A stretch of 64,000 nucleotides of DNA from an uncultured bacterium (GCA_937124615.1 CAKZKR010000008.1:23376-87375), one strand, 5' to 3'; shown: positions 9,838 through 19,752, counted from the first letter of the stretch. The notes: a model not told the origin generated them from the letters alone. Made by a program: numbers and translations.

Positions 9838-10587
9838 TTATTTTTTAAGATATTTCATTAGTAAGGAGGGACAACCATCACAACCTTCATTTACTTTATG
9901 AATTTTTTCTTCTACAGAATGAGGAAGTGATGGATCTTTTATAATCTCTTGAAATTTCTTTTCATAAATGGTTCCTAACTTATAATTTTTCATCCCGGAA
10001 ACGAGACCGCAAGTATATATAGAACCTTCATTGTCAACATAAAGTAGTTTTGACGCCCCTTCACAATTGGGTTTATTTCCATATTCTTGTGGGTCTGCAA
10101 TACCTAAGAATAATCCCATTTCCTTTAACTTTTTGAAATGTTCCAATGCCTTTTTCTTAACAAATATCTGGGTTAAATCTTTCTTCAAACCGCTGATAAC
10201 TCTTATTTCATTTTCAGAAATATCCTCTCTGCATAGAAAAAACCCAACTCTCATAGTATAAGTATTCTGAGCCCATCGACACATCTCAATAACCTCTTCC
10301 ATCTGATCTAATGGAATATGAATTGTCAATACCAACCAATTAGCACCTGCAGAAACGGCTTCATCAATGACATTTAGCCAAACATCAATATTTAGTTTTT
10401 CTCCCTGTTTTTTTTCATTAGATTTTATATTTTTTTCTGATACTTTTAACCAAAGATAGGATATATCTTTCGGAGCTGATTCGGCTATTTTTGAACATTC
10501 TCTAATTTTTTTAAAGATTGTTTTTGGAAATCCAAGTAATTCTAAAGTCAAATCTTGCTTTTTAAATTTTTGTTCTGTTTGACTCAT
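9838..10587 (-). CDS. SPASM-domain protein lacking the radical SAM cysteine motif
   Basis: The C-terminal third looks like a SPASM/twitch auxiliary-cluster domain: a cysteine in NCEGASK, then LLYVDNEGSIYTCG, GTIYEKKFQEI and a final EGCDGCPS. The middle (WLNVIDEAVSAGANWLVLTI and what follows) resembles the alternating strands and helices of a radical SAM barrel. The canonical CX3CX2C that binds the catalytic [4Fe-4S] cluster is absent from the N-terminal half, which contains few cysteines. At 249 aa it is shorter than typical SPASM enzymes. It may be a degenerate or accessory protein that keeps only the auxiliary cluster. No peptide substrate gene is obvious beside it. Confidence 0.65.
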   Translation of the reverse strand: MSQTEQKFKKQDLTLELLGFPKTIFKKIRECSKIAESAPKDISYLWLKVSEKNIKSNEKKQGEKLNIDVWLNVIDEAVSAGANWLVLTIHIPLDQMEEVIEMCRWAQNTYTMRVGFFLCREDISENEIRVISGLKKDLTQIFVKKKALEHFKKLKEMGLFLGIADPQEYGNKPNCEGASKLLYVDNEGSIYTCGLVSGMKNYKLGTIYEKKFQEIIKDPSLPHSVEEKIHKVNEGCDGCPSLLMKYLKK

Positions 10588-10777
10588 AGATCGTTTTATT
10601 TACTCCAATTTATTTTATTGTTCACAATCTATAATAACACACTCAAGAAAAAAATAATTCCTTTATAAAAAATAGTTGTAAAAAAATAAATTCGAATTTA
10701 AAAATGTTTATCTTATATAATATGCGGTTAATATTATAAGAAGAATTATAACTTAAATTCATACGAAGGACGAAAGT

Positions 10778-11923
10778 ATGCAAGAGATAAAACAAGCTCT
10801 TTTAGCTATTGAGGATGGAACTGTATTTTTTGGAAGATCTGTGGGGGCAGAAGGTGAGGCGGTTGGAGAACTTGTTTTTAATACAAGTATGACAGGTTAT
10901 CAAGAAATTCTTACGGATCCTTCTTACGCAGGTCAAATTATTACAATGACATATACCCATATCGGAAATTATGGATGCAATCCAGAAGATGTTGAATCAA
11001 GAACAGTATTTGCCCGTGGTTTTGTTATGCGTGAGTGCTGTTTTGCACCTAGTTCCTGGCGGGCCACAATGTCCTTACCCGAGTTTTTTAGGAAATATAA
11101 TGTAGTAGCAATCGACCAGGTAGATACAAGAAAAATCACAAGAATTTTAAGAACAAAGGGCAATAAAAAGGCGATTATTAGTACAACGGATTTAAATCCC
11201 GAATCTCTTATCAAAAAGGCAAAAAATGCTCCGGACATGGCTGGAAGCGATTATGTTAAAGAAGCCACGATAACGCAACCGTATGAGTGGGAAATTCCTG
11301 AGAAAACAAAATATCGTGTTGTAGTCATGGATTTTGGAGTTAAATATAATATATTACGATTGTTGAAAGAACATCATTGTGCTGTAACTATTGTCCCCTC
11401 TACAACACCCGCTGAGCAGATTTTAGCATACAATCCCGATGGGGTTGTTTTGTCAAACGGTCCCGGTGATCCTTCTGCATTGACTTATATATATCCTATT
11501 GTGCAAAAAATAATTGAAAAAAATATCCCAATTTTAGGAATTTGTTTAGGGCACCAAATAATTGGTCATGCTCTGGGTGGAAAAACATTTAAACTTAAAT
11601 TTGGACATCGTGGAGCCAATCAACCAGTAATGCACATGGAGACAAGAAAAGTCGAAATTACCTCTCAAAATCATGGTTTTGCTGTTGACCCGAACTCATT
11701 GGACTTAAATACAGTTGAAATATCACATGTCCATCTAAATGATATGACCTGTTCAGGATTGGCTCACAAACAACTCCCTGTTTTCAGTGTCCAATACCAT
11801 CCTGAAGCCTCACCCGGTCCTCATGATAGCAGGTATCTTTTTAGAAGATTTACTAAATTGATGGATGAATATAAAAATAAGAGGAAGGAGAAAACTTCAC
11901 AATTAGAATCAATGACTGCTTGA
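10778..11923 (+). CDS. carA: Carbamoyl-phosphate synthase small (glutaminase) subunit
   Basis: CarA hydrolyses glutamine and passes ammonia to CarB to make carbamoyl phosphate for pyrimidine and arginine synthesis. The N-terminal CPSase domain (GELVFNTSMTGYQEILTDPS) is followed by a class I glutamine amidotransferase with the nucleophile C256 in GICLGHQIIGHALGG and the HPEASPGPHD triad region. The length of 381 aa is normal. A TATAAT at 10716-10721 is a possible -10 box. The large subunit carB is not in the window, so the two subunits are encoded apart, or carB lies outside it. Confidence 0.97.
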   Translation: MQEIKQALLAIEDGTVFFGRSVGAEGEAVGELVFNTSMTGYQEILTDPSYAGQIITMTYTHIGNYGCNPEDVESRTVFARGFVMRECCFAPSSWRATMSLPEFFRKYNVVAIDQVDTRKITRILRTKGNKKAIISTTDLNPESLIKKAKNAPDMAGSDYVKEATITQPYEWEIPEKTKYRVVVMDFGVKYNILRLLKEHHCAVTIVPSTTPAEQILAYNPDGVVLSNGPGDPSALTYIYPIVQKIIEKNIPILGICLGHQIIGHALGGKTFKLKFGHRGANQPVMHMETRKVEITSQNHGFAVDPNSLDLNTVEISHVHLNDMTCSGLAHKQLPVFSVQYHPEASPGPHDSRYLFRRFTKLMDEYKNKRKEKTSQLESMTA

Positions 11924-11935
11924 TTGAATATGTCA

Positions 11936-12172
11936 TTACTTTTGTATAGGATAAGGATATTTACAACGGGGGCATATTTGTTTGGCAGGTTTTAATAACA
12001 GCCAAATAAACATAAAGAAAACTATAATAAATAATGGGGTGAATGTGAAAGATACTATCAATAATCCCAAAAGAAGTAGCCATGAACTACATTCTGTCCC
12101 TTTTACTTCCGCTTGCCCTATATAGGAGCAATTGGGACACTCTATTCTTTTTGACCATAATGCGAATGCCAT
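11936..12172 (-). CDS. LITAF-like zinc-ribbon membrane-associated protein
   Basis: This 78-residue protein has a CPNC pair near the N-terminus and a CPRC pair near the C-terminus. Between them is a roughly 30-residue hydrophobic stretch (LLLLGLLIVSFTFTPLFII...). That is the layout of LITAF-like domains, in which two halves of one zinc ribbon are brought together by a membrane-inserted segment. Its function in bacteria is not known. It lies 10 bases upstream of the lipoprotein gene start region on the opposite side of carA, convergent with carA. Confidence 0.7.
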   Translation of the reverse strand: MAFALWSKRIECPNCSYIGQAEVKGTECSSWLLLLGLLIVSFTFTPLFIIVFFMFIWLLLKPAKQICPRCKYPYPIQK

Positions 12173-12182
12173 AACGATAAAA

Positions 12183-15164
12183 TTACAAGGTTAAGAAAAT
12201 ATATCCCGAGTAACCAAGAATTATATAAACACCAAGATTACCTACTCTAAATTTTTGGAGATATGGTGTCGAAAAGATATTTCTCAGTGAAGGGGTCTCA
12301 TTGAAACCTATGTTTACAAGCAATACGGACACTCCGTCAATAGAAAGATATAATTGATTCTTAGCAATTCCTAGAATAGTCCCCCAAACCTCTCCAATTT
12401 CTACTTTTGATGGATTCATAAACTTCCCGTCCACAATATCTCTCTTTTCAAGAACTGTATTACTATATCCATTTAATATAAAAAGATAAGGCCAATATAT
12501 CTTCATATTTGACGATTCGTATGCCAGCTTTAGAGAATCAATTATGACAACTGGCTTATCTTCTTCCCATTGGATACTGCGTATCCATTGTTCGTAATTA
12601 TAAATATCATTTGTTACATTGTATTGCCAATCTTTTAAGAAAAGGATATTTCCCTGTTCGTTTGAAGTTTGCAATATGCCTGGGACATTAACAAATTTAG
12701 GTTCTGTTAATGCATCTAAATTTATTTCCCCTAAGTAATAAGCGACAAGAGGGTAATAACTATTTGCAGAATCAATATTCTTTTGAATTGTTAAGAATAA
12801 TTTTCCACTTGCTTCTGAAAGGGAAACAATATTGTTATACCCCAGTCCTACTGTTCTAATATCGTCAAGATTTCTGATATTTATTATTGCAAAACCTTGA
12901 TTTGGAGGAGTAACCTGATTACCAATAGAGTAGTTATAAGAACTTCCCCAACCTCTTAATACGAGATAGTTATCGCAGACCATTATCGGATTGTTCTCTA
13001 GAGAAGGAGACCACCACCAATAATACGGGGCCATCATTTTCTTTGAATCCGACGAAACTACTCCTGATGAATTTACTCTATCGACAGCAGCCTCTGGTAT
13101 AGAATAGTCACACCATCTACACCAACCCCAATATGAAGTATAGGGAGTCAATGAAATCTTAAAATCATTAAGAATTGATAAATTAGAATCCTTATCCATG
13201 TATATATTGACAACCCTGTAATAAGACTCATAAGTAGGAGCATCTGCCCATTCATTAATAACTAAAATCAAATTATTATTGATACCTTTAATCGTTTCCA
13301 TTAACCAACCATTGGTCTTAACTATTATAGAATTAAGGACAGCATCTCCTTGGCATAACCTTATCTCAAGATTTTTTTGTTCTGTGTGATTGATTATCTC
13401 TGCAATTTTACCATCAGTCCCTATTTCAAGGACATCCAGCATGTTTTCAGCAAGAAGAATGGTATTTGTTGTAAGTGTAGGAGGGTTTATTCCATCACAT
13501 TCAATTTCATGGATATACTCCGAAGTAATAGCATAAAAGAAATCACTGTACTTTATCGTCCTAGAAACCTGCCCCTTCATGTCTACAGAACCAAGAGATA
13601 CAAGTGTCTGTGCATCCATTTGTAGGGAAATAAACTGGAGTTGCTCTTTATATTCGTTTCCATTCCAACCGCTAAAGGGGACGATAACAAGATCTCCCAA
13701 AACTGCAAATGATTTTACATCACTAAAAGCAGATGACCATGTCCAACCTTCACCTAAAGAAACAACAGATTTTTCCAATGGATTACTTGGGTCCGATACA
13801 TCAAACCAACTTACCTTTACACGGCGTTGATTATCTGTGTCGTCAACACCCAGTGCTATTAGTTGATTATTCCCAATGGGTTCTATATGAACAGACCAGC
13901 CCGGAACTTTGAGTTGTCCTTTTACTTCCGGTTTTGTAGCATCAGTTAAATCTATTACAAATAAAGGGTCTATGGTCAAATAAGTAACTAAATACGCCAA
14001 ATCTCCTGCGAACCGTGTTGCATAAAGTGTTTCTCCTTGTGCGTCGGGAATTGTAATTTGAGAAATCTGTTGAAATCCCTGAGATGGATTTGCGATATCG
14101 AAATTTGTTAAATAGGTATGTCTTTCTGGCCACCAGGTGTTAGAGACAATCCGTAATACTCCATTCCATTCATCCAACTTAAATCGGTCTGCAACAGAGC
14201 CCGGTACAGTTCCTAAATAATAGGCTTCTATCTTTCCCGATGCATTTGTAATATCTACATAAGTAATATCCGTTACCTGTGTACTGCCATTATTCCAGTT
14301 CGGTGCACAAACATATATTGCAGAAGTAGATGCCTGTATTACAGTTCCATAACCCGGAAAATTTATTTGATCCGTAATTTCAGGATTTTCCTCTTGACGA
14401 ATATCGACGCTGGTTATCCAGCATTTAGTACCTGATGTAGTCGACCATGAACCTTCTGAGAGTGTAACTGTCCCCTCTTCTACTTCACTCTCTTCCTCAA
14501 CATAATAATACTGATAATCTGATGTTACAGCATACAAAACATCTCCAAGCATACGGCTATCAATAAAATCACCAGGTAATGCAAGAGAGGATACTACCCT
14601 GGGAATAGTAATATCTTCTATATCAACTATATATAATTGTGAACCTGTTGTTTTCTTTACAACCCCGTTTTCTATTGTATGTTTAATCGTATAGCCAATT
14701 AAAACATACGCCCTATTACCAACGATGTACAAATCGCGCGGATAGCCATAGATTGGAACATTGGAGACCACTTTTTTTTCATCTAAATCTACTAATGATA
14801 GTCCCCTATATTGATTTAACACAAACAAAATACTATTAACCCTCCGATACACATCCGGCTCTACCAATTCCCGCTTATTATCAGATTCTCCTTCCTCATT
14901 TCCTCCTTCCACATCTGTTGTTGGAATGGGACCATATTCCCCATTCCGGGTATTTGAAATACCAGCACTTGTGAATTTTACTTCCCCCTCAAATATACCT
15001 TCATTTTCACCTTCATTTATAACATTTGTCTCTCCCTCAATGTAATGAGTATTCCCGGATTCTGTGGGAATAGTATTGGGTTTTTTACTGCACGAAAATG
15101 TAAAGGTGATTAAAAAGAAAAATAATCCTGTAATCATAATTGCGTTTTTAAGATAATATTTCAT
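12183..15164 (-). CDS. Large lipoprotein with beta-propeller repeats
   Basis: The N-terminus MKYYLKN, a hydrophobic core and FTFSC give a lipoprotein signal with the lipidated cysteine at about residue 25. An EGE-rich linker follows (GENEGIFEGEV and similar). The remaining roughly 900 residues match the secreted C-terminal beta-propeller type, with repeated blades such as LYIVDIEDITIPRVVSSLALPG, in which a named quantity is compared along 'ENPEITDQI', 'ANPSQGF' and 'ATKPEVKG'. It is probably an envelope-anchored surface protein; the ligand is unknown. An ATG at 15185 with its own Shine-Dalgarno would add 7 residues (MSKKECV). Confidence 0.8.
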   Translation of the reverse strand: MKYYLKNAIMITGLFFFLITFTFSCSKKPNTIPTESGNTHYIEGETNVINEGENEGIFEGEVKFTSAGISNTRNGEYGPIPTTDVEGGNEEGESDNKRELVEPDVYRRVNSILFVLNQYRGLSLVDLDEKKVVSNVPIYGYPRDLYIVGNRAYVLIGYTIKHTIENGVVKKTTGSQLYIVDIEDITIPRVVSSLALPGDFIDSRMLGDVLYAVTSDYQYYYVEEESEVEEGTVTLSEGSWSTTSGTKCWITSVDIRQEENPEITDQINFPGYGTVIQASTSAIYVCAPNWNNGSTQVTDITYVDITNASGKIEAYYLGTVPGSVADRFKLDEWNGVLRIVSNTWWPERHTYLTNFDIANPSQGFQQISQITIPDAQGETLYATRFAGDLAYLVTYLTIDPLFVIDLTDATKPEVKGQLKVPGWSVHIEPIGNNQLIALGVDDTDNQRRVKVSWFDVSDPSNPLEKSVVSLGEGWTWSSAFSDVKSFAVLGDLVIVPFSGWNGNEYKEQLQFISLQMDAQTLVSLGSVDMKGQVSRTIKYSDFFYAITSEYIHEIECDGINPPTLTTNTILLAENMLDVLEIGTDGKIAEIINHTEQKNLEIRLCQGDAVLNSIIVKTNGWLMETIKGINNNLILVINEWADAPTYESYYRVVNIYMDKDSNLSILNDFKISLTPYTSYWGWCRWCDYSIPEAAVDRVNSSGVVSSDSKKMMAPYYWWWSPSLENNPIMVCDNYLVLRGWGSSYNYSIGNQVTPPNQGFAIINIRNLDDIRTVGLGYNNIVSLSEASGKLFLTIQKNIDSANSYYPLVAYYLGEINLDALTEPKFVNVPGILQTSNEQGNILFLKDWQYNVTNDIYNYEQWIRSIQWEEDKPVVIIDSLKLAYESSNMKIYWPYLFILNGYSNTVLEKRDIVDGKFMNPSKVEIGEVWGTILGIAKNQLYLSIDGVSVLLVNIGFNETPSLRNIFSTPYLQKFRVGNLGVYIILGYSGYIFLTL

Positions 15165-15327
15165 GACACATTCCTTTTTCGACATATATTTTCCTTATAT
15201 ATTATACTAATAACCTTGCATGATATAACATAAAATATATGATAAGAAATAAATTTGCGATAAAAATTATAAATATCCTGAATTCCAATTAAAATATAAA
15301 AAAACATTTGATAAGGAGTTTTTAACT

Positions 15328-16725
15328 ATGGAAGAAAAACAAAGCAAAGAAGTTAGCCGTCGAAGTTTTATTGAAAAGACGGCAAAAATTACTGCGGGAA
15401 TTGCAGTTGGTTCTGCGTTAACTCGTGTATCTCAGGCCCAGATTTACAAAGCTATTCTCCCATCTAAAATATTAGGTGCCAATGAAAAAATTAGAACGGG
15501 ACATATTGGTACTGGAGGAATGGGACGCTCCAATCTCGGTTTTGTTTTAAAAAGAGATGATATTCAGCCGATTGCATTATGTGATTTGTATCGTAAGAAT
15601 CTCGAACGCGGAGCGCAAATGGTTAAACAAAAATACTCCGATTTTACCACACACCATGATTTTCGTGAGATTATAGATAACAAAGATGTAGATGCTGTTG
15701 TGATAGCAACCCCGGACCATTGGCATTGCCTCTGTGTATTATATGCTGCAGATGCGAAAAAGCATATCTACTGTGAAAAACCTCTTTCGACCACAATTGA
15801 AGAAGGTCGCAAAATGGTGGAAGCTGTGCGGCGCAATAAGGTAATTTTCCAGGGTGGAACCATGCAAAGAAGTGGCCAGCATTTTCAAGAAGCGGTTGAA
15901 TTAGTTAAAAGTGGTTATATCGGTAAAGTTGCCCATGTGGAGACTTTTAACCATGAGGATAAACCTATAGAAGGTATTGGGCAGGGAGATAGTGATCAAG
16001 CAAAATGGGAAAAAGAAGGATTGGATTGGGATTTCCATCAAGGATGGGTAGAACACAAACCCTTTAATACCAACCGCTGGATTTACCATTTCCGCTGGTT
16101 TCTGGATTACTCAGGAGGAAAAATTACCGATTGGGGAGCACATCTTATCGATATAGCTCTATGGGGCATGGGTGAAGAAAAACAACCCAAATCGGTAACA
16201 GCAGTTGGAGGGAAATATGTCCTGACAGATAACAGAACAACACCGGATACGCTTGAAGCCGTTTGGGAATTTGATGATTATATCCTGACCTTCACCAATA
16301 GAGTTTATAATATGTATCTTCCCAAGGGTTATTCCGACCATGGAATCTTATTCCATGGAACATTAGGGACTCTTCGTGTAGACCGAGGTGGTTATGAAGT
16401 TATTCCTGTACCAAACAATGATGGTTGTGAACCTAAGAAAACAGGTCCTTCTCAATTGAATGAGCCTCATTGGCAGAATTTTGTAGATGCTATTCGTGAA
16501 AATAAAGACCCAATCGTTACTGTTGAAATCCTTCACAATACAACTCGTGTTTGCCACATGGGAACCTGTGCCTATGTCGCAGGCGGGAGGTTACTATGGG
16601 ACCCTGCTAATGAACGATTTATCGGAGATGATGAAGTGACGAAAAAAGCAAACGCATGGGCATACCGCCCCTATCTCAATGGCTGGAATTTAGAACCCCC
16701 TTATGATAGAAAGCAAAAATCATAG
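15328..16725 (+). CDS. Tat-exported Gfo/Idh/MocA-family oxidoreductase
   Basis: This 465-residue NAD(P)-dependent sugar oxidoreductase-like protein starts with a twin-arginine signal (SRRSFIEKTAKI, R11-R12), a hydrophobic core and SQA. The Rossmann motif GHIGTGGMGRSN follows, and the family block EKPLSTTIEEGRKMVEA holds the usual lysine. Exported members of this family are common in polysaccharide-degrading bacteria; some act as glycosidases by transient oxidation. The substrate cannot be told here. It has a good Shine-Dalgarno (AAGGAG) and is followed by a strong terminator. Confidence 0.92.
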   Translation: MEEKQSKEVSRRSFIEKTAKITAGIAVGSALTRVSQAQIYKAILPSKILGANEKIRTGHIGTGGMGRSNLGFVLKRDDIQPIALCDLYRKNLERGAQMVKQKYSDFTTHHDFREIIDNKDVDAVVIATPDHWHCLCVLYAADAKKHIYCEKPLSTTIEEGRKMVEAVRRNKVIFQGGTMQRSGQHFQEAVELVKSGYIGKVAHVETFNHEDKPIEGIGQGDSDQAKWEKEGLDWDFHQGWVEHKPFNTNRWIYHFRWFLDYSGGKITDWGAHLIDIALWGMGEEKQPKSVTAVGGKYVLTDNRTTPDTLEAVWEFDDYILTFTNRVYNMYLPKGYSDHGILFHGTLGTLRVDRGGYEVIPVPNNDGCEPKKTGPSQLNEPHWQNFVDAIRENKDPIVTVEILHNTTRVCHMGTCAYVAGGRLLWDPANERFIGDDEVTKKANAWAYRPYLNGWNLEPPYDRKQKS

Positions 16726-16745
16726 AACGAAGTGGAAACTATTTA

Positions 16746-16787
16746 AAAGAGCCTATTATTTATTTTAAACAATAGGCTCTTTCGTTT
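16746..16787 (+). terminator. Rho-independent terminator between convergent genes
   Basis: A 12-bp stem (AAAGAGCCTATT at 16746-16757 with AATAGGCTCTTT at 16771-16782) is followed by TTCGTTTT. Its A-rich left flank may let it serve both strands. It lies between the oxidoreductase gene and the end of pyrC. Confidence 0.85.
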
Positions 16788-16807
16788 TCTCAGTGTTTGT
16801 GGGAATA

Positions 16808-18142
16808 TTAAAGCAGGAAGGCATCACATAGAAATGTTGGAGATACGGACAATCCTTCGGGTAACAATACATCTTTATCTAAGTACAGTACCTTTCCACA
16901 ACATAGAGTATACTTAACTTTACCGCATAGTTTTGTCCAGATAAAAGGTGAATTCGCACTCTTAGAATAAAAATAATCTTCTGTAACGATCCATTCTTCA
17001 TCTGGATTAAAAATTGTAATATCTGCGGAAGTCCCAACTTCCAGAGTCCCTGCATTTATCTTGATGATATTTGCAGGGTTTTTAGTTAAGAGTTGTAACG
17101 CTTTTTCAATGCTAAGATAACCGGGCTTAACCAGCCCTTCAATTACGCATCCTAATAATGTTTCTAATCCAATAATTCCGAAAGGGGCTTCCTGAAAAGG
17201 CACATTTTTCTCTGTTCTTGTATGAGGAGCATGGTCTGTGGCAATACAATCAATAGTACCGTCTTTTAGACCCTCAATAATTGCTTGAATGTCTTCTTCT
17301 TCGCGTAAAGGAGGGTTCATTTTCATATTTGAATTGTAATTTTCAATTTGACTGTCTTTAAGCATCCAATAATGGGGACAAGTCTCTGCTGTAACTGGTA
17401 TCCCTTCTTTTTTTGCATTACGAATAATCTCGACGCCTCGTTTTGTAGTTACATGTTGAATATGAATAGGGGCATTAGCCAATTTTGCCAGTCGTATATT
17501 TCTTTCAATTCGCGTTTCTTCTGCCTCTTTTGGAATTCCCGGTATACCTAAAAGGGTAGATATAACCCCTTCATTCATGGCTCCCCCTTCGCTCAATGCG
17601 AAATCTTCACAATGTGCTAGATAGGGGAGACCGACCATTCCCGCGTACTCAAGAACATGGCGTAACACGGATGACGACTCTATATCATTTCCATCATCTG
17701 TCACAGCAACGGCACCAGATTGGAGTAAATCGGCCATTTCTGTTAGTTCTTTTCCCTCTCTGCCTTTGGTGGCACATGCAGCGGGATAAATATGAATTCC
17801 ATCTAAATCTTGGGCTCTTCTAACGACCAATTCAACCATCCCTGCATTATCAATAGGAGGCATTGTATTGGGCATAGTAACCACGGATGTAACTCCTCCG
17901 TGAGCAGACGCCCTTGCTCCTGACGCTATAGTTTCTTTCGACTCAAAACCGGGTTCACGAAAATGAACATGAATATCAACAAATCCCGGAGAAACAATCA
18001 TCCCTTCAGCATCAATATATACATCTCCTTTCAAATCGGTTCCAATCGCCGATACCATACCATTCTCAATTCCTATATCAGATTTCCCTGAGAAATTGGA
18101 TGATGGCTCAATTAGCCAGCCATTTTTTATAACTATTATCAT
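16808..18142 (-). CDS. pyrC: Dihydroorotase, type I
   Basis: PyrC cyclises carbamoyl aspartate to dihydroorotate. The metal and catalytic residues of the amidohydrolase fold are all present: HVHFREPG near residue 60, AVTDDGND, YLAHCED, IQHVTT and ATDHAPHT. It therefore looks catalytically complete, unlike the inactive PyrC' partner known from Pseudomonas pyrR-pyrB-pyrC' operons. It starts 2 bases after the stop of the pyrR/pyrB fusion, so coupling and possibly complex formation with the aspartate transcarbamoylase part are likely. The length of 444 aa includes a short extra tail. Confidence 0.95.
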   Translation of the reverse strand: MIIVIKNGWLIEPSSNFSGKSDIGIENGMVSAIGTDLKGDVYIDAEGMIVSPGFVDIHVHFREPGFESKETIASGARASAHGGVTSVVTMPNTMPPIDNAGMVELVVRRAQDLDGIHIYPAACATKGREGKELTEMADLLQSGAVAVTDDGNDIESSSVLRHVLEYAGMVGLPYLAHCEDFALSEGGAMNEGVISTLLGIPGIPKEAEETRIERNIRLAKLANAPIHIQHVTTKRGVEIIRNAKKEGIPVTAETCPHYWMLKDSQIENYNSNMKMNPPLREEEDIQAIIEGLKDGTIDCIATDHAPHTRTEKNVPFQEAPFGIIGLETLLGCVIEGLVKPGYLSIEKALQLLTKNPANIIKINAGTLEVGTSADITIFNPDEEWIVTEDYFYSKSANSPFIWTKLCGKVKYTLCCGKVLYLDKDVLLPEGLSVSPTFLCDAFLL

Positions 18143-18144
18143 AA

Positions 18145-19752
18145 TTACACTCCATTGTGTTTATATTGGCTGTTAACTAATAAATGCATGACAGCCATAC
18201 GAACAGCAACACCATGACTAACCTGTTGGAGAATCAGGCTTCGTGGACTGTCTGCAATTTCTGTGGCTAACTCTATATCTCGATTAATAGGTCCCGGATG
18301 CATAACAATTGCATGTTCCGGTGCGTAACGAATGGTTTCTCGGTCTATACGATACAATCGAACATATTCCCGAATACTTGGGAAAAGCCCTTTTGTTTGT
18401 CTTTCTAACTGAATTCTCAGAGCATAAATAATATCTGCATCTAAAAGAGCCTCTTTTAGGTGTGTTGTAATTTTTACTCCCAATTTTTCAAAAGATTTTG
18501 GTATTAATGTTTGGGGTCCACAAAGTGTGATTTGAGCCCCTAATTTTAGTAATGCCCAGATATTACTTCTTGCTACCCGACTATGGGCTATGTCTCCTAT
18601 TATCGAAACTTTTGCCCCTTCCAGACCAATATTATTATCTCTTTTGTATTTTCTATAAAATTGCATCATTGTAAAGACATCTAAAAGTCCCTGGGTGGGA
18701 TGTTCATGTTGGCCATCTCCCGCATTGATTACATGGGAGGGATGACTATCTGCTAGAAGTTTCGGAACCCCTGAACAACGATGTCTTACAACGAGAATAT
18801 CTGTTTTCATCGCTTCAATATTATATAAAGTATCGTGCAGAGTTTCTCCTTTTTTCTCACTTGAACTTACAGTAGATATTGAAAGAGTGTCTGCACTTAA
18901 CCGTTTTGCCGCAAGGTCAAAAGATGCAAAAGTTCTTGTACTGGGCTCATGAAACCAATGAACTACAACCCTTCCTTGTAATAAGGGGACTTTCTTTATT
19001 CCTGTGCTGCGAGCCATTACCTCGAGGAAGGGAGGAACCATGTTTAATATGGACACAATCTCATCCTTTGACAAAAACTGTAATCCCAATAAATCTTTGT
19101 GTTTCCATATCTTTAAAGCTGGGTGGTCCGCACTAAATACTTGTTCTTTTTGAGATGGTTCCTTCAAATCAGTTTCAACAGTACTTTTTTGTTCTTCTAT
19201 AATCACTATATCCTTCCCGTCAATTTCTTTGAGTGAAACAGAAATCCATAAATTTTGAGGAATTGATTCAAGAGTTGGTTTCCAAGCACAATAGGAAGGT
19301 TGAATGGGAATTTCCCTGCCTCCACGGTCAATCAAACACGCTAACAGTATTTGTTTAGGTCTACCGTAATACATAATTTCATCCATTGCCGCCCTTATAG
19401 TTCTACCTGCTGCAAGGACATCATCTACAAGAATAATTGTTCTTTGATTAATATCAAATGAGAAGTGTGTGGTGCCGTGTGATTGGACGACCCCCCTGCC
19501 AATTCTCAAATCATCTCGAAAAAGTGTTGTAGAAATGGCACCTACGGGTGGTAATATTTTACAAATCTTGAAGATTTCTTCAGATATGCGTTTCGCTAAA
19601 GGATATCCTCTACGCAATATACCGATGAAAGCCAATTCCTGTACATTGTTTTCATTAATTATTTGCTGTGCTAAGAGACGGATTAAATCTCTCATTATTT
19701 CTTCATTAAATAGAATTGTCCCTGCTTTTATCTCTGTAGATTCTCTCACCAT
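18145..19752 (-). CDS. pyrB: Fusion of PyrR and aspartate carbamoyltransferase PyrB
   Basis: Residues 1 to about 178 are PyrR-like (UMP-sensing attenuator / uracil phosphoribosyltransferase fold), with the PRPP loop ILVDDVLAAGRTIRAAMDEI near 105-117. After a roughly 35-residue linker, residues about 215-530 are a complete catalytic chain of aspartate carbamoyltransferase: STRT at 271-274, INAGDGQHEHPTQGLLD, and MHPGPINRDIEL. The residue after STRT is Phe (F275) rather than the usual Arg. No stop or frameshift separates the halves. I set the start at ATG 19752 because AAGGTGAT precedes it; a longer open frame begins at 19806. The neighbours pyrC and carA fit a pyrimidine role. Confidence 0.92.
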   Translation of the reverse strand: MVRESTEIKAGTILFNEEIMRDLIRLLAQQIINENNVQELAFIGILRRGYPLAKRISEEIFKICKILPPVGAISTTLFRDDLRIGRGVVQSHGTTHFSFDINQRTIILVDDVLAAGRTIRAAMDEIMYYGRPKQILLACLIDRGGREIPIQPSYCAWKPTLESIPQNLWISVSLKEIDGKDIVIIEEQKSTVETDLKEPSQKEQVFSADHPALKIWKHKDLLGLQFLSKDEIVSILNMVPPFLEVMARSTGIKKVPLLQGRVVVHWFHEPSTRTFASFDLAAKRLSADTLSISTVSSSEKKGETLHDTLYNIEAMKTDILVVRHRCSGVPKLLADSHPSHVINAGDGQHEHPTQGLLDVFTMMQFYRKYKRDNNIGLEGAKVSIIGDIAHSRVARSNIWALLKLGAQITLCGPQTLIPKSFEKLGVKITTHLKEALLDADIIYALRIQLERQTKGLFPSIREYVRLYRIDRETIRYAPEHAIVMHPGPINRDIELATEIADSPRSLILQQVSHGVAVRMAVMHLLVNSQYKHNGV

